Shown piece by piece: positions 46,805 to 56,248 of a stretch of DNA of 64,000 nucleotides; within the stretch, counting starts at the first letter, position 1, and each line of letters begins with the position of its first letter. A program made the translations under genes and the position numbers. The notes beneath the pieces were generated by a model. The model ran no database searches and was not told the DNA's origin. It saw only the letters and a list, made by a program, of their open reading frames with translations. The DNA is from an uncultured Lachnospiraceae bacterium (GTDB lineage Bacteria; Bacillota; Clostridia; Lachnospirales; Lachnospiraceae), in assembly GCA_900317505.1 (NCBI GenBank), contig ONHB01000001.1, forward strand, positions 124,001 to 188,000. Direction: 5' to 3'.

Positions 46805-47946
46805 TCCACAAAGTTCAAACACATCGTTACCTTCTGACTGATTCCCTTAATATCGGCTTCGTGATTGTAATCCCACATCACAAACTGATATGGATAATCT
46901 GGGACATCTCCATCCTGTGACAGATCAATGTTATAACCGGAAAGCTTTGTCAGATCCAGCTTTCTCAACAGCCAGTATTTATCACCATAGATCATCGGTG
47001 TATAACCGCCTGCTTTTATGGTGTCACAAAATGCCTTTGCAATATCGGTTAACTGCTGCTTGGTAAGTCCGCTGGTACGGCTGTCATCGCCGATCACATA
47101 ATCCATTTCAAAAATAACCGGATAATCCGGAACGATATTGTTGTCTCTGAGTGCCGCGATCGTAAGGTTTGCTTCCTCTGTTGCTTCTTCTACGGAAACA
47201 GCCTGTGAATAAAAAGAGACACCTACAGAAAGTCCGGCAGCCTGCGCGTCTGTCGCATACTGCACAAAATTGTTGTCATAGGAAACAGAACCGGTTGCAT
47301 ATCCTCTCTTTCCTACCCGGAGAATACAAAAATCAATTCCTTCATTTTCGACAGCCTCAAAATTGACACTGCCATAGCTCTCATCCAGTTTCAATCCCTG
47401 TCTGGATATCTTTTTAGCATTTGCATAATAACGCATGAACGGCTCTTCGCAGACAAGTCCGGTATAGTCATAGGTATTTTTATCAATATAGGCATTGATC
47501 ATGATCCACTGGGACGTTCCATCCGGTAAAATAACCTCGGTTTTGGTGCCGTTTTCTGAAGGATCATCCTCTTTTGCCTTTTGGGCCTCTTCCTTTTCCA
47601 GTTCTTTCAGCTTTGCCGCATAATCGACACTCTCCACAGCTTCTCCCGTATCATTCTGAAGGTCATCTTCCTTGTACATATCCCAGAAGTCCAGATCATC
47701 CGATACAAGTGTTGACTGGCTGACTGTAAAATCACTCTGTGAACCATTGGTCTGCTGTCCGTTTTCTGTGTTTTGTACCATAGAATTATCCGGGGTGTTT
47801 AACGGACTGTTGCTGTGTCCTTTCCGGTTGGTCACAAACACGGCAACTACCACAATACCGATAAAAAGCAGCACTCCTACGATCATGGTACCAAACGATA
47901 CTCCCGATTTTATCTGTTCATTGTCAAAATCATCTGATAATTTCAT
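46789..47946 (-). CDS. Membrane-anchored GH25-like protein with altered active site
   Basis: GH25 family proteins are usually lysozymes (muramidases). This 385-residue protein has an N-terminal membrane helix (about 17-37), a charged, disordered linker (40-140) and a GH25-type barrel (about 175-385) recognised by VNFEAVENEGIDFCILRVGKRGY and GVSFYSQA. Yet the first catalytic Asp of GIDVSxxQG is Lys in GLKLDESYG (about 184-192), and the DxE pair reads ExD in VIFEMDY (about 279-283). Catalysis may be lost or different. ATG at 47946 follows GGAG by nine bases. Divergent from apbE, 57 bases apart. Confidence 0.8.
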   Translation of the reverse strand: MKLSDDFDNEQIKSGVSFGTMIVGVLLFIGIVVVAVFVTNRKGHSNSPLNTPDNSMVQNTENGQQTNGSQSDFTVSQSTLVSDDLDFWDMYKEDDLQNDTGEAVESVDYAAKLKELEKEEAQKAKEDDPSENGTKTEVILPDGTSQWIMINAYIDKNTYDYTGLVCEEPFMRYYANAKKISRQGLKLDESYGSVNFEAVENEGIDFCILRVGKRGYATGSVSYDNNFVQYATDAQAAGLSVGVSFYSQAVSVEEATEEANLTIAALRDNNIVPDYPVIFEMDYVIGDDSRTSGLTKQQLTDIAKAFCDTIKAGGYTPMIYGDKYWLLRKLDLTKLSGYNIDLSQDGDVPDYPYQFVMWDYNHEADIKGISQKVTMCLNFVDYKMR

Positions 47947-47987
47947 ATGAATAATCTCCATCTGTCATTTTCGGATTTCTAATTTTA

Positions 47988-47996
47988 TGCTATGAT
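47988..47996 (+). promoter_or_regulatory. Extended -10 giving a probable leaderless apbE mRNA
   Basis: TGcTATGAT, an extended -10, ends seven bases before the ATG at 48004, so transcription should begin at about the start codon. No ribosome binding site is visible upstream. The -35 region is poor. Confidence 0.5.
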
Positions 47997-48003
47997 ACTG
48001 ATT

Positions 48004-49068
48004 ATGAAAAAACTATTTTATCTGTTAAAACTGCATCTACCTACACATTCTATTGTATCTGTTGTTCTGATATTGTCCATCCTGACATCCGCTCTTTTTA
48101 CCGGATGTACCAGAAAGGTATCAAACGATCCTCTTATAAGCATAACAGATCTTTTTTTTGATACCATTATACAGATCAATTTGTATGAAAATCCCGATGC
48201 CTCTTTATCCAGAGAGGATGCCCGGTCCATATTGGAGGAAGCACGCTCACTATGCGACCAGTATGAAAAGATGTTTAGCAAAACAATACCGGAAAGCGAT
48301 ATTTATCAGTTAAACCATGCTGACGGAAAACCGGTTTTAGTACATGCTGAAACCTATGATCTGATCGAACAGTCCATAAATTACAGCCAGAATACCAACG
48401 ACCTTGTCGATATTACCGTATCAAAGGTAAAAGATCTCTGGGATTTTTCCACCCAGGATACCGATGCTCCCGCTTCAGTCATTCCAGCCGAGGCATCCAT
48501 TAAAAATGCTCTTTCCCATGTCGATTATCACAACATCCTTCTTGATGCGGATCAGCAGACTGTGACATTAACCGACCCGGAAGCAGCCATCGACCTTGGC
48601 TTCATTGCCAAGGGCTATATTGCAGACAAATTAAAAGAGCTCCTGGTATCCAAAGGGGTCCAGTCTGCCATTATCAACCTTGGTGGCAACGTAGCTGTTA
48701 TCGGTAGCAAACCGGATGGCTCTCCCTTTGTTGTAGGTATTGAAAAGCCATTTTCCGACGGCGATTATATGGATAAGCTCTCCATAACCGATCAGTCCGT
48801 GGTTACCAGCGGAATTTACGAACGCTTTTTTGAAGTAGACCAGACAATTTATCATCATATCATTGATCCGAAAACCGGTTATCCGGTCAAAACGGATCTG
48901 TTGTCCGCTACCATTATTTCTGATTCCTCTACTAAGGCAGATGCCTTAAGCACAACCTGTATTTTGCTTGGCAAGGATAAAGCTCTGGATTTTCTCAGGC
49001 AATATCCGGATGTCTCTGCAATTTTTATTACCGATCAAAATGAGATCATAAAATATCCAAATGAATAA
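48004..49068 (+). CDS. apbE: FAD:protein FMN transferase lipoprotein (ApbE)
   Basis: Attaches FMN to a Thr of partner flavoproteins, commonly Rnf/Nqr subunits, outside the membrane. 354 residues: lipoprotein signal peptide with LFTGC lipobox (Cys near residue 36), then the ApbE fold with ISITDLFFDTIIQINLY, IDLGFIAKGYIADK (about 195) and GYPVKTDLLSATIISDSSTKADALST (about 290-315), the last carrying the metal-binding and active-site residues. The ATG at 47992 lies inside the -10; 48004 is therefore preferred. No Rnf or Nqr genes are adjacent. Confidence 0.92.
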   Translation: MKKLFYLLKLHLPTHSIVSVVLILSILTSALFTGCTRKVSNDPLISITDLFFDTIIQINLYENPDASLSREDARSILEEARSLCDQYEKMFSKTIPESDIYQLNHADGKPVLVHAETYDLIEQSINYSQNTNDLVDITVSKVKDLWDFSTQDTDAPASVIPAEASIKNALSHVDYHNILLDADQQTVTLTDPEAAIDLGFIAKGYIADKLKELLVSKGVQSAIINLGGNVAVIGSKPDGSPFVVGIEKPFSDGDYMDKLSITDQSVVTSGIYERFFEVDQTIYHHIIDPKTGYPVKTDLLSATIISDSSTKADALSTTCILLGKDKALDFLRQYPDVSAIFITDQNEIIKYPNE

Positions 49069-49077
49069 CCGCCCTTT

Positions 49078-49875
49078 TTAAAATTCAAACACGCCGGACG
49101 GTTCATTTCTCTTTGCTACTTCAATCTCAAAATCTGAAGCCTGATAAGGATTATCTCCCATGGTGATTTCCAGCCTCACAGCTTCGTATGCAAGCTCAGG
49201 AAGGTTGTTCTCCTTGCTCAGGTGTCCCAAATATACTTTTTTCAGATCATCATGTACAATTTTACTAAGAAGCCGTCCACAGGATTCATTGGACAAATGT
49301 CCCTGCTTTCCCAGAATACGTTGCTTGAGATAATAAGGATATGTACCAACCTGTAGCATCTGGATATCATGATTAGCCTCGATTAAAAGCAGATCCATAT
49401 TGGAAAGCTTTTCTTCATTTTCTTCTGTGACATATCCAAGGTCCGTTGCAATCGCAGCTTTTTTATCTCCTTCAAAAAAACGATAACAGACCGGATTGGC
49501 CGCATCATGTGAAATCTTCATGGGATCCACGATCATATCACCGATCATAAGCTTTTCATTGGGCAGAATGGGCATAAAGCGTTCGGCATCCAGCCTTCCC
49601 ATGGAAGTATCCGAAAGAATATAATCCAGTGTTTCCTTTGTGCCGTATACCGGTGCCTCACATTTTCTTGTCAGTACACCGATGCCTCCGATATGATCCT
49701 TGTGCTCATGCGTGATAAAAATGGCGCTCAGATCATTGACGGTCAGTCCGATCGTATTTAATCCTTCTTCAATTCTTTTTTTGCTGATTCCGGCATCCAC
49801 CAGAATATGTGTATGGTCATTGCCAATATAGATGCAGTTTCCGCTGCTTCCACTGGCAATACTTAACATTCTCAT
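49078..49875 (-). CDS. Metallo-beta-lactamase-fold hydrolase (WalJ/YycJ-like)
   Basis: Zinc-dependent phosphodiesterase-type hydrolase. 265 residues with TSSGNCIYIGNDHTHILVDAG-like start, the metal motif FITHEHKDHIGG (HxHxDH, near residue 55) and later His in SHDAANPVCY and the conserved GHLSKENN region near residue 215. WalJ/YycJ proteins are involved in DNA repair and growth coordination in Bacillus. GGAG is seven bases before the ATG. Its gene lies 20 bases after the FtsA-like gene; the same order occurs in other clostridia as far as I recall. Confidence 0.9.
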   Translation of the reverse strand: MRMLSIASGSSGNCIYIGNDHTHILVDAGISKKRIEEGLNTIGLTVNDLSAIFITHEHKDHIGGIGVLTRKCEAPVYGTKETLDYILSDTSMGRLDAERFMPILPNEKLMIGDMIVDPMKISHDAANPVCYRFFEGDKKAAIATDLGYVTEENEEKLSNMDLLLIEANHDIQMLQVGTYPYYLKQRILGKQGHLSNESCGRLLSKIVHDDLKKVYLGHLSKENNLPELAYEAVRLEITMGDNPYQASDFEIEVAKRNEPSGVFEF

Positions 49876-49895
49876 ATTGTATCTCCGTGCTGTCT

Positions 49896-52592
49896 TTAAT
49901 CTCTCCAGTAAATCTGAAGTCTGTCACCATTAGCTAAGGGCTCAATGTATTGTGCCTCTCTTCCGTTGATCATGGTGGCAACCGCCTTTCCTTTCGGTTT
50001 GGATAAATCAAACTCATAAAATTGAAAGACATCAACATAAATATAATCCGACTTGCCCTTAAGTGTGACAAGCTCATCATTGACTAAAACATGTATGGTC
50101 TGTGTCATCTTTCCATTGACAACCACTGTCTCGGCAGCCGGAATTACGATTTCCTTGGCCTGCTGGACTTTAGCTGTCGCTTCGTCTGATGCTTCACCTG
50201 TTTTAGCAGCCTGACTTTCTGTCCGTAAATCAGAGGCAGGATTCTTATCTTTTTTCGTTGTTTCTATCTTGATTGTATCAGCCTTAATTGTTTCTGACTT
50301 GGTTACTTCATCTTTGATTGCTTCATCCCGCAAAGTGGTAATTGCTTCTCCGTTTTTTAAGCGGTTAATATTACTCTGGATACTGCTGTAGAGCTCCTTT
50401 GCGCTCTTTTCGACCTTTGGATAGCGTGGTGCTGCCACAGACTGGCTTCCAGCCCCTTTACCAGACATACCTGTTAAATTCATGGCAGACTGGATCATAG
50501 CCATCAATCCCTCTTCTGCATGCTCAAACTGCAGCTGTTCGATGGTCTTTTGTGCATTGGCCTTTGCTTTTTCAATGCTTGACAATGTTACTTTATCTGT
50601 TCCTGTTTTCGCAGGCACAATTTTTTCTGATTGATCATTTTCGAATCTGGTTTTATCAGCGTTAGTTCCGTTTGCATTAACATCTATAGACTGTTTTGTC
50701 TTTGTTCTGATATCATCTGTCTCAACATCACCTGTTCTGATATCATCTATCTCCAAATCATCCACCACAATATTTTCTACTGACGTCTCTGTTTCTTCCT
50801 CTGTTCCAGTTTCTTTCGTTCCGGCTTTTATGGCTACAGTAAAATTGTGATAGACCTTTGTATCCCAGTCAGCCTCTTCATGATTGACATAGACAGATTC
50901 TATTGTATCAGCAGGAACATCCATAAATTCCATGATCTGTTTTACGGTATAATAATCAAGCAGCTCTACCTGATCTCCATTCTGGATTTCATAATAGGCT
51001 GACTGCAGCATACCGTTAACACAGGCTAACTTTGGTAAGACAATTTCCTTGTCCTCAAAACGGACAGTGAGATTTCCCTGATAGCCCGGAAGCTTGGATA
51101 CGATCATATCAGCCTTTTCACCGGCTGTAGACGGAATAACGCGGATGATATCATTGCTGCGGATGGCCGCATGGATATCCGTTTCTTCTCCATTGAGCCA
51201 TACAGTTGCCGACTCACCGCGTTTACCGCGTATGGTCATGGGCTGTCCGTTTAATACAAACTCCAGTGATTCTCCACGCTTCGGGAACAGATCCTCATTG
51301 GGGAATTCTGCGCTGATTGCAGCATCTACGATCGCCAGATGACTATTGTCATACAGCTTGATTCTCTGGTCATTGAAATTGACAAAAATAAAATTATTAC
51401 TCTGTTCATAAAAATTCAGGCAAATACCGATCGGTGTAACCAAAAGAGAATCCTTTTTCGCATTTTTTTCCAGAAAATCAATCTTTGACATGACTTCCTC
51501 TCCACGTACAGCACACCTTTCCTTTGCAATACCAAGATGCTTTGCAACGCGCTCTGTATAGGTATCGATCTTTCCGCCTCCACCGACAACAAAGACGGCA
51601 CTTACCGGCTTATTGCCATTGAGCTCCTTAATCTTGTCCGCTGCCTGCTTTGCCATATTTTCCAGATCATCGGCAATCACTTCAAGCACTTCTTTTTTGG
51701 AAATCTTTTGGGATATGCCCATAATATCTTTATATTCAATACTATCTTCGGAATCCAGTCCATCTATCCCACGCTTGATCTGCTCTGCTGTATAAAAATC
51801 CACCAGACAGTGTCTGGCAATATCCTCTGTCAGGCAGTCTCCTGCAATAGGCAGCATGCCATAAGCAATGATACTTCCATCCTTTGTGATTGAAATATCC
51901 GATGTTCCCGCGCCGACATCGATCAGCGCGATATTGAGCATACGGTACATCTCCGGAATGGCAAGCTCGATCGCCGCAATCGGCTCCAGTGTCAGATTGG
52001 CAACCTCAAGCCCTGCAAGCTCAACTGATTTGTACAGTCCATCGACAACATCATCCGGCAAAAACGTAGCGATCAGGTCTGCGGAAATTTCTTTTGCCTT
52101 GTGATTTTCCAGCTGATTCATCAGATAGCCATTCATATAATAATGCATGACAGAATAGCCGACACAATAAAACTTCATTGTCTCGTCATAATCATCACTT
52201 TTAACAAAGGTCTCATAGGCCTTTTCAATTCCCAGCGAATCCAGTGCGTAAATATCTTCCTTGGTAACAGTCTTTTCACCGTCCAAATCCATATCCACAT
52301 GCACGGTAACTGTCTTTAATACACGTCCGGCGGCTGCAATACATACCTGCTTTAAGGGCTGCTTTATCCGCTCCTCCAGGATCTTTGTAACCTCGCTGAT
52401 TGTTTCACTGACCGCATTGATATCATGGATCTGTCCATCCAGCATGGCTCTCGATGCGTGTTCGATCGATTGCTGGGCAACGATGCAAAAGCGGTCCTTC
52501 TGTCTGTATCCGACCGTTCCCACAATACTTCTGGTTCCTATATCCAACCCATATACATATGTTCCGTTTTTAGCATTTTTATCCATTGCCAA
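49896..52592 (-). CDS. ftsA: FtsA-like actin-fold ATPase with long C-terminal extension
   Basis: Actin/Hsp70-fold ATPase of the FtsA/PilM group. 898 residues: N-terminal FtsA-like region with YVYGLDIGTRSIVG (phosphate 1), a 1C/SHS2-type insert, IALIDVGAGTSDISI near residue 224 (phosphate 2) and FVVGGGGKIDTY near residue 333 (adenosine). From about 430 follow ubiquitin-like or beta-rich segments, then a charged, low-complexity tail (620-820) with repeated DDIRT and KxETxK units, and a final domain. Bona fide FtsA is about 430 residues. TTG is used because GGAGG lies eight bases upstream and it abuts the coaE stop; ATG at 52586 is the alternative. Division role is inference. Confidence 0.82.
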   Translation of the reverse strand: MAMDKNAKNGTYVYGLDIGTRSIVGTVGYRQKDRFCIVAQQSIEHASRAMLDGQIHDINAVSETISEVTKILEERIKQPLKQVCIAAAGRVLKTVTVHVDMDLDGEKTVTKEDIYALDSLGIEKAYETFVKSDDYDETMKFYCVGYSVMHYYMNGYLMNQLENHKAKEISADLIATFLPDDVVDGLYKSVELAGLEVANLTLEPIAAIELAIPEMYRMLNIALIDVGAGTSDISITKDGSIIAYGMLPIAGDCLTEDIARHCLVDFYTAEQIKRGIDGLDSEDSIEYKDIMGISQKISKKEVLEVIADDLENMAKQAADKIKELNGNKPVSAVFVVGGGGKIDTYTERVAKHLGIAKERCAVRGEEVMSKIDFLEKNAKKDSLLVTPIGICLNFYEQSNNFIFVNFNDQRIKLYDNSHLAIVDAAISAEFPNEDLFPKRGESLEFVLNGQPMTIRGKRGESATVWLNGEETDIHAAIRSNDIIRVIPSTAGEKADMIVSKLPGYQGNLTVRFEDKEIVLPKLACVNGMLQSAYYEIQNGDQVELLDYYTVKQIMEFMDVPADTIESVYVNHEEADWDTKVYHNFTVAIKAGTKETGTEEETETSVENIVVDDLEIDDIRTGDVETDDIRTKTKQSIDVNANGTNADKTRFENDQSEKIVPAKTGTDKVTLSSIEKAKANAQKTIEQLQFEHAEEGLMAMIQSAMNLTGMSGKGAGSQSVAAPRYPKVEKSAKELYSSIQSNINRLKNGEAITTLRDEAIKDEVTKSETIKADTIKIETTKKDKNPASDLRTESQAAKTGEASDEATAKVQQAKEIVIPAAETVVVNGKMTQTIHVLVNDELVTLKGKSDYIYVDVFQFYEFDLSKPKGKAVATMINGREAQYIEPLANGDRLQIYWRD
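50703..50748 (-). repeat. 30-base direct repeat inside the FtsA-like gene
   Basis: The 16-base sequence TGTTCTGATATCATCT occurs at 50703-50718 and 50733-50748 (plus-strand reading), coding the DDIRT repeats of the tail. Short in-frame duplications of this sort can change copy number by slippage. Confidence 0.75.
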
Positions 52593-53186
52593 CTATTTTT
52601 CCTCCAAAATATGATCAATCTGGGAATACAACGCTTCTTCATCTGAATTGTTGTTGATAACTACCTTGCAATGTTTTCTGAATTCTGTTTCCGATAACTG
52701 GGAAGCCATAATATGATCGATTTTGTCCATCGTATAATTTCTGGTCTCCTTAAGCCTCTGCGACCTCACAGACGTATCTGCATGTATATACCAGAGCTCA
52801 TCCAGGATCTGGTCATACCCCTCCTCGATCAATAGGGCAGCTTCCAAAATAAAATAGTCAATTTCTCCCTTTTTTCGTTCAAGCTCGATCCGGGAAAGCA
52901 CATATTCCTTTACTGCGGGATGAATGATCCTGTTTACCTCATTAAGCAGCTCTTTATGAGAAAAAATCTTTTCTGCCATTTTATTTTTGTCGATCAGACC
53001 GTCAGAATCTGTAATATCCTTTCCCAAAAGATCTATGATCTTATCATAGCAGCTCTGTCCGGGAAGCTTTAAGTCATTGGCTATATTGTCTGCCAGATAT
53101 ACCCTGGCATTATAATGATTTTGAAGATAGTTTAGTACAAGTGATTTGCCGGCTCCAACGCCGCCGGTTATTCCTATTGTTTTCAT
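52593..53186 (-). CDS. coaE: Dephospho-CoA kinase
   Basis: Last step of coenzyme A synthesis. 197 residues, P-loop in GITGGVGAGKSLVLN (4-18), and the CoaE motifs ADNIANDLK near residue 32 and RIIHPAVKEYV near 87. AGGTGA is close upstream of the ATG. Its TAG stop directly abuts the TTG of the FtsA-like gene, and it lies seven bases after polA, the usual Firmicute neighbour. An ordinary core gene. Confidence 0.95.
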   Translation of the reverse strand: MKTIGITGGVGAGKSLVLNYLQNHYNARVYLADNIANDLKLPGQSCYDKIIDLLGKDITDSDGLIDKNKMAEKIFSHKELLNEVNRIIHPAVKEYVLSRIELERKKGEIDYFILEAALLIEEGYDQILDELWYIHADTSVRSQRLKETRNYTMDKIDHIMASQLSETEFRKHCKVVINNNSDEEALYSQIDHILEEK

Positions 53187-53193
53187 ATTTCAC

Positions 53194-55833
53194 CTAATGG
53201 GCATCATACCAGGTACTGCCTGTATTCAGATCAATTTCCATCGGCACCCTGAGAGAAACCGCATGTTGCATCTTATCAGACAGGATTTCCTTTACCTGGT
53301 CAAGCTCATCCTCATATGTCTCTATTAACAGCTCATCGTGGATCTGTAAGATCAGCTTGGATTTTAACCCGGCATCCTTAAGTCCATGATATACCTCGAT
53401 CATTGCAATTTTGATAATATCCGCTGCTGTCCCCTGAATGGGTGCATTCATCGCAGCACGCTCCCCAAACTGCCTGATCATATAGTTACTGTTTGCTAAC
53501 TCAGGCATGGGTCTCCTTCTGTCAAATAAAGTCGTGGTATATCCGTTTTCTTTGGCATCTGCCACCGTCTGCTCCAGATATTTTTTAACATCCGGATAGG
53601 TCTCAAAATACTGCTCCATATACTGGGCAGCTTCCTTTTGGGATGTATGGATATCCTGACTTAATCCAAATGCACTGATGCCATAAACGATACCAAAATT
53701 GACCGCCTTGGCATTTCTTCGCTGCAACGGTGTGACCTCATCAAGCGGTACATGAAAGACCTTTGACGCGGTACTTCTGTGAATATCAGTTCCACTCTTA
53801 TAGGCCCCGATAAGCCCCTGATCCCCAGAGCAATGAGCCAGTATACGAAGCTCGATCTGCGAATAATCGGCATCTACCAGCACACAGCCTTCCTTTGCCT
53901 TGAATACCTTTCGTATCATTCTGCCCATTTCTGTCCGCATCGGAATATTTTGCAGATTGGGCTCTGTGGAAGAAAGTCTTCCTGTCGCCGTGATCATCTG
54001 ATTAAATGATGTATGGATCCGGCTGTTTTCATCAATATAGGTTACCAGTCCATCTGCATAAGTCGATTTTAATTTGGTCAGGGCCCGGTATTCGAGGATA
54101 TCGGCTACAACCGGATGGTCGGCAGCAAGCTTTTCCAGTACATCAGCGGCTGTCGAATAACCGGTCTTGGTCTTTTTACCACCTTTGATTCCTATCTTGT
54201 CAAATAAGATCTCACCAAGTTGTTTTGGCGAATTGATATTAAATTTTTCACCAACCTGATCATAGATTTTCTGTTCGATCTCAGCAATCTGGGCACCAAG
54301 CTCTTTGCTGTAACGCGCCAGCTCATCGCCATCTGTCAGAATGCCCTGCTTTTCCATATCATACAGTACATAGGTTAAGGGCATATCAATCTTTTTAAAC
54401 AGATCCTCCATATGATACTCCTCAAGCTTAGAGGAAAGCGGCTTGTAGGATTGATACAATGCCATTGCGCGCAGTCCCATATAACGGGTAAAGTCCTCAT
54501 TGTCTTCATCAGCTACTTCATCCGGTTTCTGCTTGTTGAAAACCACCTTGTATTCAGGACAGTCTATATCCGCGTAATCGTGGGCAACATCCTCGATCTG
54601 ATACTCTTTATGATTGGGATTGATCAGATAAGCGACAAGCTTACTGTCAAAATATCTGCCAGTATCATCACAGACCGTATAGTCATAAAGCTTTTTTACA
54701 TCAAATACTATAAGCCTATGATCCGCACTATAGGATGCAAGCAGCTCTTGAAGCTTTGTCTCAAGATATGACTGTGTGATAAAATTCCGGACAAAAATGA
54801 TATACGATTTTTCCTCTGAAAAGCATACGGAAAGAGCCAGCATCTCATGTCCACATTCAAATGGATAAATAGCGGCTGATGTATTTTTACATGCCATAAA
54901 AACAGAATCCGCTTCCAAAATATCTGTTACCGGAATAAATTCATACTGTCTCTCATCCCTTGCAGAGACATCAAATCTTGACATCATATTTTTGAAATTC
55001 AGTCTGACAAACCAGTCATAGGCTTCCCTGGTAAATAAATCCTGCAAAGAAGCATCCTCTAACCGGTATGGAATTTCCGCATCAATACAGATGGTAGCAA
55101 GCTTCAGGCTTAAATACGCCAGGTCCTTATTGTCGATCAAAGACTGTTTGATACTCTTTTTGGTAATCTCTTCCACATGCTCATAGATATTGTCCAATGA
55201 ACCGTATTCTACCATCAGACCGGTTGCTGTCTTTTCCCCTACCTTGGGAACACCCGGAATATTGTCGGATGCATCACCCATAAGTGCCTTTAACTCGATA
55301 AATTGTAACGGTGTTACCTGATATTTATCCATCACATCAGCTGCATAATAATCTTCAATCTCTGTCCGGTTTCCCTTTGTCTTGGGAATCCGGATTTTGA
55401 TATGCTCGGAAGCAATCTGCAACAGATCTCTGTCACCGGATACCAGAGAGACCTCGTAGCCTTCTTTTTCAGCGCGTTTTGCCATGGTACCCAGAATATC
55501 ATCCGCTTCATAGCCTTCTTTTTCCATGATCAGTATCTGCATAGACTGCAATACCTGTTTCATGACAGGCACCTGCTCCTTTAATTCCTCAGGCATCCCT
55601 TTTCTGGTTCCCTTGTAAGCATCATACATCTTGTGACGGAACGTCGGTGCAGATAAGTCAAAGGCAACTGCCAGTGCATCCGGCTTTTCTTCATCCAAAA
55701 GCTTGAATAAAATATTTAAAAAACCGTAAACCGCGTTGGTATGAAGCCCCTCGGAATTGGTCAGCTCCGGGACGCCGTAAAATGCTCTGTTTAAAATACT
55801 GTGTCCATCTATTAAAACTAATTTTTTTGACAT
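53194..55833 (-). CDS. polA: DNA polymerase I
   Basis: Gap-filling and Okazaki-fragment polymerase. 879 residues: 5'-3' exonuclease domain (1-295, LIDGHSILNRAFYGVPELTN, GDASDNIPGVPKVGEKTA), a degenerate 3'-5' exonuclease-like domain (about 310-480) and the Klenow polymerase with motif A VLVDADYSQIELRILAH (about 655), motif B RRNAKAVNFGIVYG (about 705) and motif C LQIHDELLIE (about 830). In the exo domain the DxE catalytic motif of proofreading enzymes is missing, as in Bacillus PolA. ATG at 55833 has GAGG six bases upstream. Confidence 0.97.
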   Translation of the reverse strand: MSKKLVLIDGHSILNRAFYGVPELTNSEGLHTNAVYGFLNILFKLLDEEKPDALAVAFDLSAPTFRHKMYDAYKGTRKGMPEELKEQVPVMKQVLQSMQILIMEKEGYEADDILGTMAKRAEKEGYEVSLVSGDRDLLQIASEHIKIRIPKTKGNRTEIEDYYAADVMDKYQVTPLQFIELKALMGDASDNIPGVPKVGEKTATGLMVEYGSLDNIYEHVEEITKKSIKQSLIDNKDLAYLSLKLATICIDAEIPYRLEDASLQDLFTREAYDWFVRLNFKNMMSRFDVSARDERQYEFIPVTDILEADSVFMACKNTSAAIYPFECGHEMLALSVCFSEEKSYIIFVRNFITQSYLETKLQELLASYSADHRLIVFDVKKLYDYTVCDDTGRYFDSKLVAYLINPNHKEYQIEDVAHDYADIDCPEYKVVFNKQKPDEVADEDNEDFTRYMGLRAMALYQSYKPLSSKLEEYHMEDLFKKIDMPLTYVLYDMEKQGILTDGDELARYSKELGAQIAEIEQKIYDQVGEKFNINSPKQLGEILFDKIGIKGGKKTKTGYSTAADVLEKLAADHPVVADILEYRALTKLKSTYADGLVTYIDENSRIHTSFNQMITATGRLSSTEPNLQNIPMRTEMGRMIRKVFKAKEGCVLVDADYSQIELRILAHCSGDQGLIGAYKSGTDIHRSTASKVFHVPLDEVTPLQRRNAKAVNFGIVYGISAFGLSQDIHTSQKEAAQYMEQYFETYPDVKKYLEQTVADAKENGYTTTLFDRRRPMPELANSNYMIRQFGERAAMNAPIQGTAADIIKIAMIEVYHGLKDAGLKSKLILQIHDELLIETYEDELDQVKEILSDKMQHAVSLRVPMEIDLNTGSTWYDAH

Positions 55834-55869
55834 AATCATCCTCTTTTATAAAATAATGAAAAGCAGCAA

Positions 55870-56190
55870 TCAGATAAATAAGAAAAGCAGTGTCAGACAT
55901 AAGATCAAAATGGAAAATATTTCCACATTGCGACATATAATATCAATCCGGTTGCGCAATCTGACCAACCGGTCTGCTTTGGAGATCTTGTATGTTAATT
56001 CCTTATCCAGAGAAAAAGAAGCACCCTTTTCCAGACGGTTTAAGCCCTCTGTGGTAAGATACTGGATGGCAAGCTCTTCCTCACATTCCTTGCAATGTCT
56101 CACATGATCAACAAAATCGGGTAAGAGCTCTTCTTTCATATTGTCATGAATAAAGGAAGGAATCAGTTTTTCAAATTCTTTACAATTCAT
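55870..56190 (-). CDS. Small zinc-finger (zf-HC2) membrane protein, anti-sigma-like
   Basis: 106 residues from ATG at 56190. The N-terminal half has the HxxxCxxC zinc motif (HVRHCKEC, near residues 28-35), typical of ZAS-type anti-sigma factors; a helix at about 80-105 (IFSILILCLTLLFLFI) anchors it. A longer frame to 56250 runs through two terminator hairpins and is rejected. No cognate ECF sigma gene is adjacent: the next gene downstream is polA. So it may be a stand-alone member of the group. Anti-sigma activity is inferred from the motif only. Confidence 0.7.
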   Translation of the reverse strand: MNCKEFEKLIPSFIHDNMKEELLPDFVDHVRHCKECEEELAIQYLTTEGLNRLEKGASFSLDKELTYKISKADRLVRLRNRIDIICRNVEIFSILILCLTLLFLFI

Positions 56191-56216
56191 AAGAATCACC
56201 CACAGTTTATTGTAAC

Positions 56217-56242
56217 AAAAAAAGATGGATTTTACCATCTTT
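56217..56242 (-). terminator. Second terminator after tRNA-Leu
   Basis: Minus strand stem AAAGATGG / CCATCTTT, six-base loop, followed by TTTTTTT. It lies between the tRNA and the zinc-finger gene. Confidence 0.75.
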
Positions 56243-56248
56243 ATACAC

